Below, piece by piece: positions 25,378 to 34,575 of a DNA stretch of 64,000 nucleotides. Source of the DNA: Acidimicrobiaceae bacterium (GTDB lineage: Bacteria; Actinomycetota; Acidimicrobiia; Acidimicrobiales; RAAP-2). Below the pieces are notes generated by a model. It did not search any database and was not told the DNA's origin. It worked only from the letters and a program-made list of their open reading frames with translations. Where the stretch lies: assembly GCA_003132165.1 (NCBI GenBank), contig PKWW01000051.1, positions 25,258 to 89,257 of the forward strand. Reading direction: 5' to 3'. Made by a program: the position numbers and the translations under genes. How positions within the stretch are numbered: the first letter of the stretch is position 1; each line of letters opens with the position of its first letter.

Positions 25378-25726
25378 TTCGTCGCTTCATCGCGGCGCCC
25401 GGCTGGCATCGCGGTCGCGTGAGCGTGCGACGAGAAGTGCACTTCAATCATCCTGATCATCCGTATCTTCGGTGCCCGAGGCGGCTGATCCCTGTGAATC
25501 AGACGGATGAACGACCGTCCGCTCTGTCGAACCGGGATTTGAGTTCGACGCGATGGTTTTGGTGCTGTCAATCGCAAAGTTCGCATGAAGGAAATGAAAG
25601 CTGACGACCGTGGCCAATCCGACACGGACCGTTGACCTGGGCTTCTTACCATGGACGAATAAACTCGATCCTCGATCCTCGATCCTCGATCCTCGATCAT
25701 GGACAGTTGGACTGGCCGGACCCAAT
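25378..25726. other. Convergent intergenic region holding a 7-bp tandem repeat
   Basis: 349 bases between two convergent genes, without a supported ORF. Its only clear structure is the CTCGATC tandem repeat listed separately. Confidence 0.45.
25664..25698. repeat. Tandem repeat, five exact copies of CTCGATC
   Basis: Five perfect head-to-tail heptamers followed by AT. 35 bases is not a multiple of 3 per unit, and it lies outside any credible gene. A slippage-prone microsatellite between convergent genes. Confidence 0.9.
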
Positions 25727-26953
25727 TCAGACGCTGGCTTGATCGGTCAGAGCCGCCATGGGGACGCGCCGACGCGACTGCAGGTTGACACTGAGCGCAC
25801 TCACCAGTATGGCGAGCGACGCGAGCAGCAGGGCGTTGCGTGATGTAAAGGTCCACACCGTTGCCCATGTCGATCCCGGGGTCGGTCGGCGTAATCGGTA
25901 CCACGGCGCCATCATGATTACCCCAACAAAGAGCGACGTTCGGCTGAGCGCGTGGCGAAAGCCGAGTTCGAACGGGACGAGCAGCAGCAGAGGAACGAAT
26001 GAGAAATAGTGATCCCAGGCGACCGGGGTTGCGATAACACTGCCGGTGAGAACGATGACCAGCGCAGTGAGCGGATAACCACGCAGCCAGAGCCGGTGCG
26101 ATCCGAGGAGGGCCAGGGCCAGGACCGCAAGACAGACCAGCAGTTCCATCGTGGTCGAGAGGAAGCCCACGTGGAACGGGGCTCGGCTGAAGAACGAGGT
26201 GATGCTCGAACTGGCGCGTATTGTGGCTCCGCTGGCGAAGTGCGACAGTTCCTTGTGGCCGAAGATCATGGTCTTCACGAACTCACCCATGCTCGACGGC
26301 CAGATTACCCACGCCACCAGCGTCGGCACCGCCGCCGCGACGATGGCCGTGCCAGCGGCACGCCATTCGCGGCGCATCATCCACACGATGATGAAGGCAC
26401 CGGGATAGAGCTTGAGGGCAGTGGCGAGCCCCACGAGAACACCCTTCTTCGACCCGCTCACGCACAACATGTCGAGCACCACTACGAGCAGCAGGATCGT
26501 CGCAGTCTGACCCCAGGCGAGACATTCGGTGACCGGAGGAAAGAAGAAGACCGAGAAGAGTCCGAGCCAGAAGCCGAAGGCCAAGGCGAGTCGGGGGCGA
26601 AACGCGAAGATGCGCTCGAATACAAGGGTCAGCGCCGCGACGAGGGCGAGAATCGAGAGGACCGTCCACAGATACGGCAGCGCGTTCTGCGGAATCAACA
26701 CGAGCGGGTAAAAGACGAGGATGGCACCGGGTGGATACGTGAACGCCTCGATGCCGAAGGGGACGTAGATGTTCCCGGTTCGTTGAAGGTTGCGGATATT
26801 GTTCACTCGCCCGAGCAAATCCCCGAAGTGCCCCAAGTGCGTGGCGAGCGAGTACGTCACGACCAAGGCGGCGAGAAGCACTGCGACTGATCCGGCCGCG
26901 ATCGCCCAAAGCGAGACTCGTCCGAGGCGAGAGAGAGTACGCTCCGCGTTCAC
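25727..26953 (-). CDS. GT87-family (DUF2029) membrane glycosyltransferase
   Basis: 408 aa, GTG start with GGAGGAG six bases upstream. Integral membrane protein with about ten hydrophobic segments; family hallmarks IEAFTYPPGAILVFYPL, CLAWGQTATILLLV, ATALKLYPGAFIIVW. Characterised GT87 enzymes in actinobacteria are polyprenyl-phosphomannose-dependent mannosyltransferases for cell-envelope lipoglycans; that role is inferred. No envelope gene cluster adjoins it. Confidence 0.85.
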   Translation of the reverse strand: MNAERTLSRLGRVSLWAIAAGSVAVLLAALVVTYSLATHLGHFGDLLGRVNNIRNLQRTGNIYVPFGIEAFTYPPGAILVFYPLVLIPQNALPYLWTVLSILALVAALTLVFERIFAFRPRLALAFGFWLGLFSVFFFPPVTECLAWGQTATILLLVVVLDMLCVSGSKKGVLVGLATALKLYPGAFIIVWMMRREWRAAGTAIVAAAVPTLVAWVIWPSSMGEFVKTMIFGHKELSHFASGATIRASSSITSFFSRAPFHVGFLSTTMELLVCLAVLALALLGSHRLWLRGYPLTALVIVLTGSVIATPVAWDHYFSFVPLLLLVPFELGFRHALSRTSLFVGVIMMAPWYRLRRPTPGSTWATVWTFTSRNALLLASLAILVSALSVNLQSRRRVPMAALTDQASV

Positions 26954-27124
26954 TGATCTCCTCCGCAGTCCGTTCGCCCGAGGGCGTACGACACGGCCCT
27001 CGCTGTAGCCAGCGTAAGGTGTGAAGGTAACCGACGGGTTAACGCCGGCTTGGAAGAGCCTGTGAAGGCATTGAAACTTCCATGTGAACTCGCTCGAGAG
27101 CCGCCAACTTTGTGCGGAAGCTTC

Positions 27125-30016
27125 CTACTTGGCGCCGAGCGCGCTCTGAGCCAACTCGAGCTGCTTGCTCATGGCGTTGACGTCGGTCTGGTAGGTCCCG
27201 AGGTCCCCCGCCGAAAGCGCCGCTTGGGCCGAGCTGTAGTCCGCGGCCGCCTGCTTCAGATAGAACGCGGCGGTGCGGCCACCCTGGGTCGATCCGCTCG
27301 ACGACGAACCCCCCGACGAAGAACCGCCCGAGACGTTGGCGCCCAGCACCTGGGAGAGCGCACCGGCCAGCGTTGGCGAAATTCCGACGTCTTGGTTGAA
27401 GACCGCAATCACGTAGCGGAGCTGCGGAAGCGGGTTGGAGGTGCTCGAAACGTAGAGAGGTCGGATGTAGAGCACACTCTGGTCAAGTGGCACCATCAGG
27501 TTGTTGCCGAGCAGCACGCTCGAACCGTGCTGGTCGAGCGGCGTGATGATCGAACTCACGGCGGCGGTCTGCTGGATCTCAGAGTCGGCTTGAACCGGGC
27601 CGGTCACCGACGTACCCCGCGGCGTCTCGTAGACGTTCAACTGACCGTAGTCACCAGGGTCACTCGTCGCGATCAAGAATGCGGTGAGCCCCTGGACCGT
27701 CGATGAGTTGCCCGACGGCACGAACGCAATCGACTCGAGCAGTTGCTGATGGTTCGCCTGAGGCAGTGATCCCATCTGGAAGACCGGGCTCATGGGCGCG
27801 AGAGTCGTCGAGATGGTGTTGCCCGCCGCGTCGACCTTGATGCTCGTGGCGAGCGCTTGGCTCGGGGTGCCCGCACCGGTCGTGGGCGAGATCTGCCAAC
27901 GGTCCGACGCAGTGTAGAAGGCGTCAGCGGACTTGATGTGGTAGCGCCCGAGCGTCGCTGCCTGCACCGAGAAAAGGTCCGACGGGTAGCGAAGGTGCGT
28001 CTTGACGGCGCTGGGCATCTTGCTCATGGGAAGGAACATCTTCGGGAACGTCGCCTCGTACGCGCGGATAATGGGATCCTTTGGGTCGGCGACGTAAAAC
28101 TTCATCGAACCGGTGTAGGCGTTGACGACCACTTTCACCGAGTTGCGCACGTAGTTGAAGTTGTACGGCAATCCGCCCTCGTTGACGCCGAGGTTGCTCG
28201 CGTTCTCCGAGTACGGGTATTGGCTCGTCGTCGTGTAGCCGTCGAGCACATACTGCACCTCGCCGTTGGCGATTACGGCGTAGGGCTGGGAGTCGAAGGA
28301 GAGGAACGGTGCCGCCTTCTTCGCCATCTGGGCGACGTCACGCACGAACAGCACGCGGCTGTCGGGAAGGATCTGGTTCGAGATGAGGAAGTTGAAGTCG
28401 CCCAGACGAAGCGCGAGGGCGGCTCGGGTGAGGATCCCGCCGACGCGCACGCCACCGGAGCTCGCGTAGTGGGTCTCGACGGGCTGACCGGCGTTCACGC
28501 CGCTGTTCACCTGGTAGTCGAGTTCGGCTTGCTTGGTGTTGGCAACGACCCAGCCGGGGTCGTTGATACCGAAGTAGATGTCCGGCTGGGTGAGTTTGGG
28601 CATGCCGTTGGTAGAAAGCGGCGGCACGTTCGAGACCACAAATACGGGGTTACCCGTCGTCGAATCGACCTCATTCGCCGCGATGACCGCGGCGCCTTCG
28701 CCGTGGGTGTATTGCAGATGGGTGTTCACCCAACTTGGTGAGGGAAGGTTCGCCGTGTTGAGCTGGCGCGCGCCGATGAGGACCGGGGTTAACTTGCCAT
28801 TGATCTTGTAGCGGTCGACCGACAATGTCGTGAACGCGTAGTAGGACCGGATCGACTGGCGCTTGGTCACTGTTGCGAGCGCAATCGTCTTGGAAGGGTC
28901 CCACAGACGGATGTTGTCGAGTGTCGCGGTGTCGGTCTTGATCTGCGCGTTCGAAATCGTGGTCAAACCCGCGAAGGTGTGATAGCGCACCTTGTCGATA
29001 TTGAACGCTGCGCGCGTGGCGACGATGTTGCGCTGGATGTACGGCGCCTCGAGCGACCCCTGGGCGGGGCTCACCTTCAAGGTCTGCAGGAACGTCGGGT
29101 AGAGCACGCCAATGACGAGCGCGACGAACACCCACAATCCGACCGCGACCGCCGGCAATGACCAGCCGCGCGAACGCACGTTCGCGAGCAGGATGATCGC
29201 GGCGGCGAGTGACAGGAAGAAGAGGATCGTCATGGCGGGCATGCGCGCGTGGACGTCGGTGTAACCGGCACCATTCGCGTAGCCGTTTGTTGAGTTCACG
29301 AGTTCCCACTTGGCGATGACGTACCCTGCGGCCTTCATCAGCGCGATGCCAGCGCCAATGACCGAAAGGTGCGCCTTCACCCGCGGCGCCACGCGAGGTG
29401 AGACGCGCGTCGCGCGGATGCCACCGTTCAGGTAGTGGAACACCGTCGTCACGATGAGAACCACGAACAGCGACACCAGGGTCCAGGTGACGATGAACGA
29501 GATGAACGGCAAGGTGAAGATGTAGAAACTGAGGTCCTTGTGGAACAGCGCGTCCTTCACGCCGAAGGGCTGACGGTGCACGAAGAGCAGGTACGTCTGC
29601 CACTGGCCGGTGGCGTTGAGCCCGGCGACCAGACCCGTCACCAGCGCGATCAACGCGTAGATGCGACCCGCGTAGGGGCGAACGACATTCTGGAAACGTC
29701 GGACCACTTCATCCTCGGGCTCGAACGAGAGGTCGCGCGCACCGAAACGGTCGGTCAGGAAGAGATTCCCCCACATGAGGACGAAGAACACGAGCCCAAA
29801 GACGACCCCGAGTCCCAGCTTGGTAACGAACAACGTAGAGAAGACGCTGCCGTAGCCGGTCTGGGAGAACCACATCTGGTCCGTCCACAGCACGGCGAGA
29901 CTACGTAGCGACAGGAAGCCGACGACGACCACGATAATGATCAGACTTACCCAGAATCGACGAGAGAGACGACCGAGTCGACGGGGGCTGGACGGCACAT
30001 CGGTGGGGCTACGCAC
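27125..30016 (-). CDS. UPF0182 family large membrane protein
   Basis: 963 aa, full length for the family (COG1615), widespread in actinobacteria, function unknown. Seven or so N-terminal membrane segments (residues about 20-340: FWVSLIIIVVVVGFLSLRSLA, VTKLGLGVVFGLVFFVLMWG and others), then a large extracytoplasmic domain and a Gly/Ser-rich stretch near 885-905 followed by a helical tail. GTG start; no SD, but TAGGCT six bases upstream fits a leaderless -10. The coiled-coil gene upstream ends 22 bases before. Confidence 0.92.
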   Translation of the reverse strand: MRSPTDVPSSPRRLGRLSRRFWVSLIIIVVVVGFLSLRSLAVLWTDQMWFSQTGYGSVFSTLFVTKLGLGVVFGLVFFVLMWGNLFLTDRFGARDLSFEPEDEVVRRFQNVVRPYAGRIYALIALVTGLVAGLNATGQWQTYLLFVHRQPFGVKDALFHKDLSFYIFTLPFISFIVTWTLVSLFVVLIVTTVFHYLNGGIRATRVSPRVAPRVKAHLSVIGAGIALMKAAGYVIAKWELVNSTNGYANGAGYTDVHARMPAMTILFFLSLAAAIILLANVRSRGWSLPAVAVGLWVFVALVIGVLYPTFLQTLKVSPAQGSLEAPYIQRNIVATRAAFNIDKVRYHTFAGLTTISNAQIKTDTATLDNIRLWDPSKTIALATVTKRQSIRSYYAFTTLSVDRYKINGKLTPVLIGARQLNTANLPSPSWVNTHLQYTHGEGAAVIAANEVDSTTGNPVFVVSNVPPLSTNGMPKLTQPDIYFGINDPGWVVANTKQAELDYQVNSGVNAGQPVETHYASSGGVRVGGILTRAALALRLGDFNFLISNQILPDSRVLFVRDVAQMAKKAAPFLSFDSQPYAVIANGEVQYVLDGYTTTSQYPYSENASNLGVNEGGLPYNFNYVRNSVKVVVNAYTGSMKFYVADPKDPIIRAYEATFPKMFLPMSKMPSAVKTHLRYPSDLFSVQAATLGRYHIKSADAFYTASDRWQISPTTGAGTPSQALATSIKVDAAGNTISTTLAPMSPVFQMGSLPQANHQQLLESIAFVPSGNSSTVQGLTAFLIATSDPGDYGQLNVYETPRGTSVTGPVQADSEIQQTAAVSSIITPLDQHGSSVLLGNNLMVPLDQSVLYIRPLYVSSTSNPLPQLRYVIAVFNQDVGISPTLAGALSQVLGANVSGGSSSGGSSSSGSTQGGRTAAFYLKQAAADYSSAQAALSAGDLGTYQTDVNAMSKQLELAQSALGAK

Positions 30017-30037
30017 GAAGCGAGCCTAGGCCGATTT

Positions 30038-31702
30038 TCAGACCGGTACGACGGCACACGCGCAACCGGCGTGCAGCGGCGGATACTCCGATCCGCTGGG
30101 GAACTTCTGGCCCGCCGGACGCTCCCCGGACGCCGCATCGAGCGCGCAGGCATCGCATGGCGCATCGTTGGGCGCCGCAAAGAAGCGGACTGACCGGTTC
30201 TGCGAAGCTGCGATCACGCCCAGGTGAAAGGCGCGACGGGCCGCGTCGGTGCAGAGACGTTCGACCCTCGCACCGCGCCACTCCTTGTAGGCAGCGTTCG
30301 CGCGCTCTCCACCGTCGCCACTGCCGTCGGCGAGGATGCGCTTGCGCAGCGCGAGCACGATGGTCACCGCGAGGTCCGCGGCGCAGTCGTTCAACGACTC
30401 GACGTTCACGGGTGATCCGGCGGCCCCGGCCTCGTCGAAGGAGAACTGTACGCCCGCGGCCGCGGCGTCGGTAAGCGCGTCGCGGGCGGCGCCGGCATAG
30501 CGAGCGCGCTGAGCGTGCTCGTCCTCGAGTTCGGTGGTGATCATCCCCTTCACGTCACGCAGCCGTTCGAGCATGATGTTCTGATCATCCTGGAGCGCCC
30601 GCTTGACCTTTCGCGTCAGCACTGCGAGCGACTCGTCGAGCGCGGCGTCGCGTCGGGAGAACAATTCCGTCGCTGGCGTCTCGGGCTTCGCGTGCGTGGC
30701 AATTTTGCGCGGCGCGGGCACGGCGGCGCCGCGCTCTTCGAGGGTCGCCTTTCGAAGACGGGCGAAGATCTCGTTCACCACGTCGGTGCCGCTGTCATCG
30801 TCGGCGAGCGGTTCCTCGGCGGGCGTCTTTGCCGCCTTGCGCGACTTGGGCTTGGTAACGTCGGCGGTCTCGGGCGCGGAGGGCAACGCGGCGTCGGGCA
30901 CCTGGCGGAGCGTCGTGCCAGCGAGTAGTTCCTCTTCGGTCGGATCGGGCGTCGGCGGACGCAGTCGCAACGCCTCGAGCGCGGCATTACGCGCGTCGTC
31001 ATCCGATGAGTTGATGCCCGCGAGTAGTTCGTCGACCTGGTCGCGCACCGAGGTGACGAAAACGCCGAGCGAGTCACGCGCCACGCGCAACTGTTCGATC
31101 TGGATGTGCAGCGCCCTGCGCTTCACGGCGAGGTCGTTGAGCACGACCTTACGGGCATCGTTCGCCTGCTCGACCATGGCCCGGCCCTGTTCGCGCCCGC
31201 GATCGACGAGCGCCTCCCCATTTACCTTCGCGGAATCAATGAGACGCTCCGCGGCGAGACGCGCGTCGTGGTCGATCTGTGCGGCCGTGCCCTCGGCCTC
31301 GGAGATCAACGCCGTGGCTCGCTCCTGAGCCTCGATCAAGTGTGAGGCGGCGCGCTGCTGACTCTCCGAGAAGACCTGCGCGCTGCGCTCTTGGGCTTCT
31401 GCGGTGACCCGGCCCGCCTCCTCGTGAGCGGACCGCAGGATCGCCGCGCTCTGTGCGCCTAGTGCGCTCGCGAGCGTGGCTTCATCGAAGGTCGGGTTCG
31501 CCGCACGGCGCTGGGCCTCGTGGACCTGCTCCTGCAGTTCGCGGATGCGGTTTTCGAGGTGGCCCATTTCGCGAGCCACCGATTCGAGGTGGAGACGGAC
31601 CTCCTGAGGGTCGACACCACCCTTGCGGAGCGTCGAGAAATTCGTCCGGACTATTTCGGTCGACGACTGGCGCGTGGTGGAGAGGATTCGGCGTTCGTCC
31701 AT
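30038..31702 (-). CDS. DivIVA-like coiled-coil protein with MuF-like C-terminal Cys cluster
   Basis: 554 aa. N-terminus (FSTLRKGGVDPQEVRLHLES) resembles the DivIVA membrane-binding start; residues about 35-230 are a long Ala/Glu/Arg coiled coil; a Pro/acidic linker (about 235-330) follows; a helical domain (about 345-490) ends in FFAAPNDAPCDACALDAASG ... YPPLHAGCACAVVPV. This last piece matches the C-x2-C ... PPLH-x-x-C-x-C layout of phage Mu gpF-type domains. No phage genes lie nearby. Probably cytoplasmic, polar or scaffold-like; function unknown. Confidence 0.75.
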   Translation of the reverse strand: MDERRILSTTRQSSTEIVRTNFSTLRKGGVDPQEVRLHLESVAREMGHLENRIRELQEQVHEAQRRAANPTFDEATLASALGAQSAAILRSAHEEAGRVTAEAQERSAQVFSESQQRAASHLIEAQERATALISEAEGTAAQIDHDARLAAERLIDSAKVNGEALVDRGREQGRAMVEQANDARKVVLNDLAVKRRALHIQIEQLRVARDSLGVFVTSVRDQVDELLAGINSSDDDARNAALEALRLRPPTPDPTEEELLAGTTLRQVPDAALPSAPETADVTKPKSRKAAKTPAEEPLADDDSGTDVVNEIFARLRKATLEERGAAVPAPRKIATHAKPETPATELFSRRDAALDESLAVLTRKVKRALQDDQNIMLERLRDVKGMITTELEDEHAQRARYAGAARDALTDAAAAGVQFSFDEAGAAGSPVNVESLNDCAADLAVTIVLALRKRILADGSGDGGERANAAYKEWRGARVERLCTDAARRAFHLGVIAASQNRSVRFFAAPNDAPCDACALDAASGERPAGQKFPSGSEYPPLHAGCACAVVPV

Positions 31703-31740
31703 TCCTTCAAGACTACGACGTCGAGGCCCTTGAAAATGGC

Positions 31741-32868
31741 TTAACGAGGCGTCGTCAGGGGGACGGGGTCCGCGCCGCCAATCGATCGCAGATCGGCCAG
31801 CGCCTGACTGAGGGTGGTGACGCCGATAATCGTCAAACCCGGCGACGCGTTGGCGCGCGCGGTTGCGACTTCCACCTTGGGGACGAAGAAGTACTTGGCG
31901 CCGGCGTCCTGCACGGCGACCGTCTTCTCGGCGACGCCGCCGACGTCCCCGACGTTGCCGTACTGGTCAATGGTGCCGGTCGCGGCGATCTTGTGATGCC
32001 CGGTGAGTGAACCCTTGCTCAACTCGTCGATCAACGAGAGAGTCATAGCGAGCCCCGCTGACGGTCCGCCGATGTACTTGGTCTTGATGGCGATCGATGC
32101 GGGCAACGAGTAGTGCACACCGTTCTCGAGCGAGATACCGAGCCACGAGGTACCGACGCCGGTGACCCCGGGACAGCCCGGGTTAGAGACGGTGGGCGGA
32201 ACGGTGGCCGTTCTCATCGACCTGGTCACCGGCCCCGTCCAAGTGATGCGGCCGGTTGCGCTGATGTGGGCGCGCAAGTAGTGGAGGGTGACGAGAGAGC
32301 CCGCGACGAGCGAGTGCACGGTCGCGATGAGTTGGCACCTATCTCGCACCGTGGCGCCGTTGACACCAACGATGTCGTCGGCGACCTGCAGGCCAGCGGC
32401 GCGCGCGGGGCTGTGATCGACGACACCGTTGATCACGGCGCCATCAGGTCGCCTCAGAATATTCCACCCGAGAGCGGTGAATGCGGATACTTCGGCGGCC
32501 TGTTTCGAGTCTGACATCTCCAGGAAGCCCTGCGCGACGAGCTCCCCGTTCGGAATACCAGGGTCAAGGAGTTGACTGGCGTTCACGAACTGGACGTGAC
32601 GCTGGAAATGCAGGGCCAGATACTGCCACGCCGAAAGGCTCTGCAGATACACGTCGGTGAGCATGATCTTGTCACCGTTCACGTTGGTGGGCAGGCCCTC
32701 CACCTTCACGAGCGGCTCGACCGGAGTGGCGCTACCGGGCGTGATGGAGTATTCGTTGACGTTCCAACGCTTGAGTCCTCCTACGGCGCCGAAGTAAACG
32801 ACCACGACGAGAAGGGCGATCAGGATTCGACGTAGATAGCGATGGGATGGTGAGATGGGTTCATGCAA
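31741..32868 (-). CDS. PDZ domain/Lon-type (S16) serine protease, YlbL family
   Basis: 375 aa. One N-terminal membrane helix (about 14-32, RILIALLVVVVYFGAVGG), a PDZ domain (about 130-215; VINGVVDHSPARAAGLQVADDIVGVNG) and a C-terminal Lon-like protease domain with the Ser/Lys dyad Ser270 (KYIGGPSAGLAM) and Lys315 (GGVAEKTVAV). Extracytoplasmic, membrane-anchored. TTG at 32868 is the only in-frame start that keeps the whole helix; no SD is seen. It overlaps the start of the divergent HEAT gene by 6 bp. Confidence 0.9.
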   Translation of the reverse strand: MHEPISPSHRYLRRILIALLVVVVYFGAVGGLKRWNVNEYSITPGSATPVEPLVKVEGLPTNVNGDKIMLTDVYLQSLSAWQYLALHFQRHVQFVNASQLLDPGIPNGELVAQGFLEMSDSKQAAEVSAFTALGWNILRRPDGAVINGVVDHSPARAAGLQVADDIVGVNGATVRDRCQLIATVHSLVAGSLVTLHYLRAHISATGRITWTGPVTRSMRTATVPPTVSNPGCPGVTGVGTSWLGISLENGVHYSLPASIAIKTKYIGGPSAGLAMTLSLIDELSKGSLTGHHKIAATGTIDQYGNVGDVGGVAEKTVAVQDAGAKYFFVPKVEVATARANASPGLTIIGVTTLSQALADLRSIGGADPVPLTTPR

Positions 32869-33498
32869 GCTGATGAACCAACGCTACCGGAGCCGCTGGA
32901 GGAACTTCTACTAAGGGCAGGCTTCAGCGCGACCGGCCACTACGACGAACTCATTATCGGCTCCCTGTCGTCGAGCGACCCTCGGGTTCGCGTCCTTGCA
33001 CTGCGGGCGGGCGTGCGCCGATCATTGACCGCAAGGGATCACTGGCTGGTGAGCCTGAGGGATCCGGACGTCGACGTACGCCGCGAGGCACTCACGCTGC
33101 TCGCCCACGATCCGATCGAGGATGACGAGGTCCTTCGCGCCGTGCTCGGCGCGCTCGACGACGAGGACGCGCTCGTCGTCGACGGCGCAATTTTCTGCCT
33201 GGGCGAGCACCTCTACGTCGACGCAGTCGAAGAACTCAGCGTCATTGCCATCAACCACGAGGACGCCCGTTGCCGCGAGTCCGCGGTCGCTGCCCTCGGC
33301 GCGATTGGTGACGACCGGGGCCGCGCGTCGATCCTCGCGGCGCTCGATGACAAACCGCCGGTGCGGCGTCGGGCCATCGTGGCTCTGTCGAATTTCGAAG
33401 GTCCCGACATCGACGCGGCGCTCACCAAGGCGAGTGAGGACCGCGACTGGCAGGTTCGAGCGGCCGTCGATCAGCTGAACCGCGACGAATTGGACTAG
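32863..33498 (+). CDS. HEAT-repeat domain protein
   Basis: 211 aa of helical repeats of about 30 residues (SDPRVRVLALRAGVRRS, RDPDVDVRREALTLLAHDP, EDARCRESAVAALGAIGDDRG, KPPVRRRAIVALSNFEGPD, EDRDWQVRAAVDQLNRDELD), the pattern of PBS-lyase/HEAT scaffolds. No catalytic residues. ATG 32863 has only a poor SD. 5' end overlaps the protease gene, 3' end overlaps the MreB-like gene (shared CTAG). Confidence 0.8.
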   Translation: MQADEPTLPEPLEELLLRAGFSATGHYDELIIGSLSSSDPRVRVLALRAGVRRSLTARDHWLVSLRDPDVDVRREALTLLAHDPIEDDEVLRAVLGALDDEDALVVDGAIFCLGEHLYVDAVEELSVIAINHEDARCRESAVAALGAIGDDRGRASILAALDDKPPVRRRAIVALSNFEGPDIDAALTKASEDRDWQVRAAVDQLNRDELD

Positions 33499-34499
33499 CG
33501 GTCGGCGCTGCGCAGCAACGAGTGCAGCGACGACATCTCCTCGAGACACATCTGCAGCCCCTCGATGATCACCTCGTCCGGATTGGGCGCCACGGTCACC
33601 TCGACGCCGGTGCTGTTGGCGATCAGTTCGGCGAAGTCGCTGAGCAGAGCGTGTCCCCCCACCATGGTCAGCCCCCTGGCGCTCACGTCCTGAGAGAGGT
33701 CGGGCGGCGCATCTCCGAGACAGTCCTGGATCATGCGTACGGTCGCGGTGACCACGTCGTGCAATGCCGCATTCACCAGTTCGGCACTGACTTCAGTCTC
33801 GACGAGCTCACCACGGTCGACGGTGCGCGCGGTGATGACCTCCGCCGTGCCGCGTGTCCGGCCCAGGGCCGACGCCAGATTCATCTTCAACATCTCGAGT
33901 GTCGCGGGCGACACGACGACACCCTGGCGAAGCCGCAGCAACGACGCGATGGCGGCGTCCACGTCGTTGCCGCCCTGGCGACGGGCGCTACTCGTGACGA
34001 TGCCACCGAGCGAGATCAATGCCGCCTCGGACGCCCCGGCACCGAGCACCGTGACGGCCGAACCCACGGGGTCCTGGACGGGGAGCCCGAGTCCGATCGC
34101 GGCGGCGATTGGCGCCTCGATGAGGCTCACCTCGCGCGCGCCGGCTTGAATGGCGGCTTGGCGCAACGCGCGTCGTTCGATCGCCGTTGCGAGTGACGGC
34201 ACGCTCATCACCACACGCGCCCGGCTGAGTTTGGAGACGCCGGCCCGGTCGAAGAGTCCGGCGATCAGGCGAGCCGTCACGTCGAAGTCGACCGTGGCGC
34301 CCTGGGCCAGGGGCCGGAACACCACGACGTGGCGGGGCGTGCGGCCCACCATGTCGAGCGCATTGTGGCCCACTTCGACGACGTCACCCGAGTTGGTGTC
34401 AATCGCGACCAGCGTTGGCTCGTTGAACATCACGCCCCGCTGAGCGGTCGCGAGGCGGGTGTGCGAAGTCCCGATATCCAGCGCAACGTCAAGGGCCAT
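33495..34499 (-). CDS. MreB/FtsA-superfamily rod-shape-type protein with altered phosphate-2 motif
   Basis: 334 aa, MreB length. Actin-like fold: phosphate-1 DIGTSHTRLA, connect-1-like region LIEAPIAAAIGLG, adenosine region MVGGHALLSDFAELI, and RARVVMSVPSLATAIERRAL. Where MreB has the phosphate-2 motif (D-x-G-G-G-T) this reads VTVLGAGASEAALISLGGIV (149-168), losing the Asp and two Gly. ATG 34499 lacks an SD but TAATAT eight bases upstream suggests a leaderless start. No mreC/mreD next to it, so it may be a structural paralogue. Confidence 0.8.
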   Translation of the reverse strand: MALDVALDIGTSHTRLATAQRGVMFNEPTLVAIDTNSGDVVEVGHNALDMVGRTPRHVVVFRPLAQGATVDFDVTARLIAGLFDRAGVSKLSRARVVMSVPSLATAIERRALRQAAIQAGAREVSLIEAPIAAAIGLGLPVQDPVGSAVTVLGAGASEAALISLGGIVTSSARRQGGNDVDAAIASLLRLRQGVVVSPATLEMLKMNLASALGRTRGTAEVITARTVDRGELVETEVSAELVNAALHDVVTATVRMIQDCLGDAPPDLSQDVSARGLTMVGGHALLSDFAELIANSTGVEVTVAPNPDEVIIEGLQMCLEEMSSLHSLLRSADR

Positions 34500-34510
34500 G
34501 GCACAAGATA

Positions 34511-34575
34511 TTAGGTCGCCTTAGGAGACCCTAAGAACTTGTACTCTTCACTTCATCTGCCCCTAGTTTGGTTGT
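34511..34575. promoter_or_regulatory. Divergent, apparently leaderless promoters with central inverted repeat
   Basis: Between the MreB-like and DUF2342-like genes. Minus -10 TAATAT eight bases from its ATG; plus -10 TAGTTT (34564-34569) six bases from its ATG. Neither gene has an SD. CTTAGG-AGAC-CCTAAG (34520-34535) sits centrally as a possible shared operator. Confidence 0.45.

Noticed and set aside
25664..25698. CRISPR-like repeat
   Set aside because: Seven-base units are contiguous with no spacers and no cas genes.
26009..28741. Several 200-300-codon plus-strand frames opposite GT87 and UPF0182
   Set aside because: Very Arg/Glu/Asp-rich shadows without domains; the opposite strand encodes well-known families.
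30038..31702. Prophage because of the MuF-like ending
   Set aside because: No portal, terminase, capsid or integrase nearby; neighbours are housekeeping genes.
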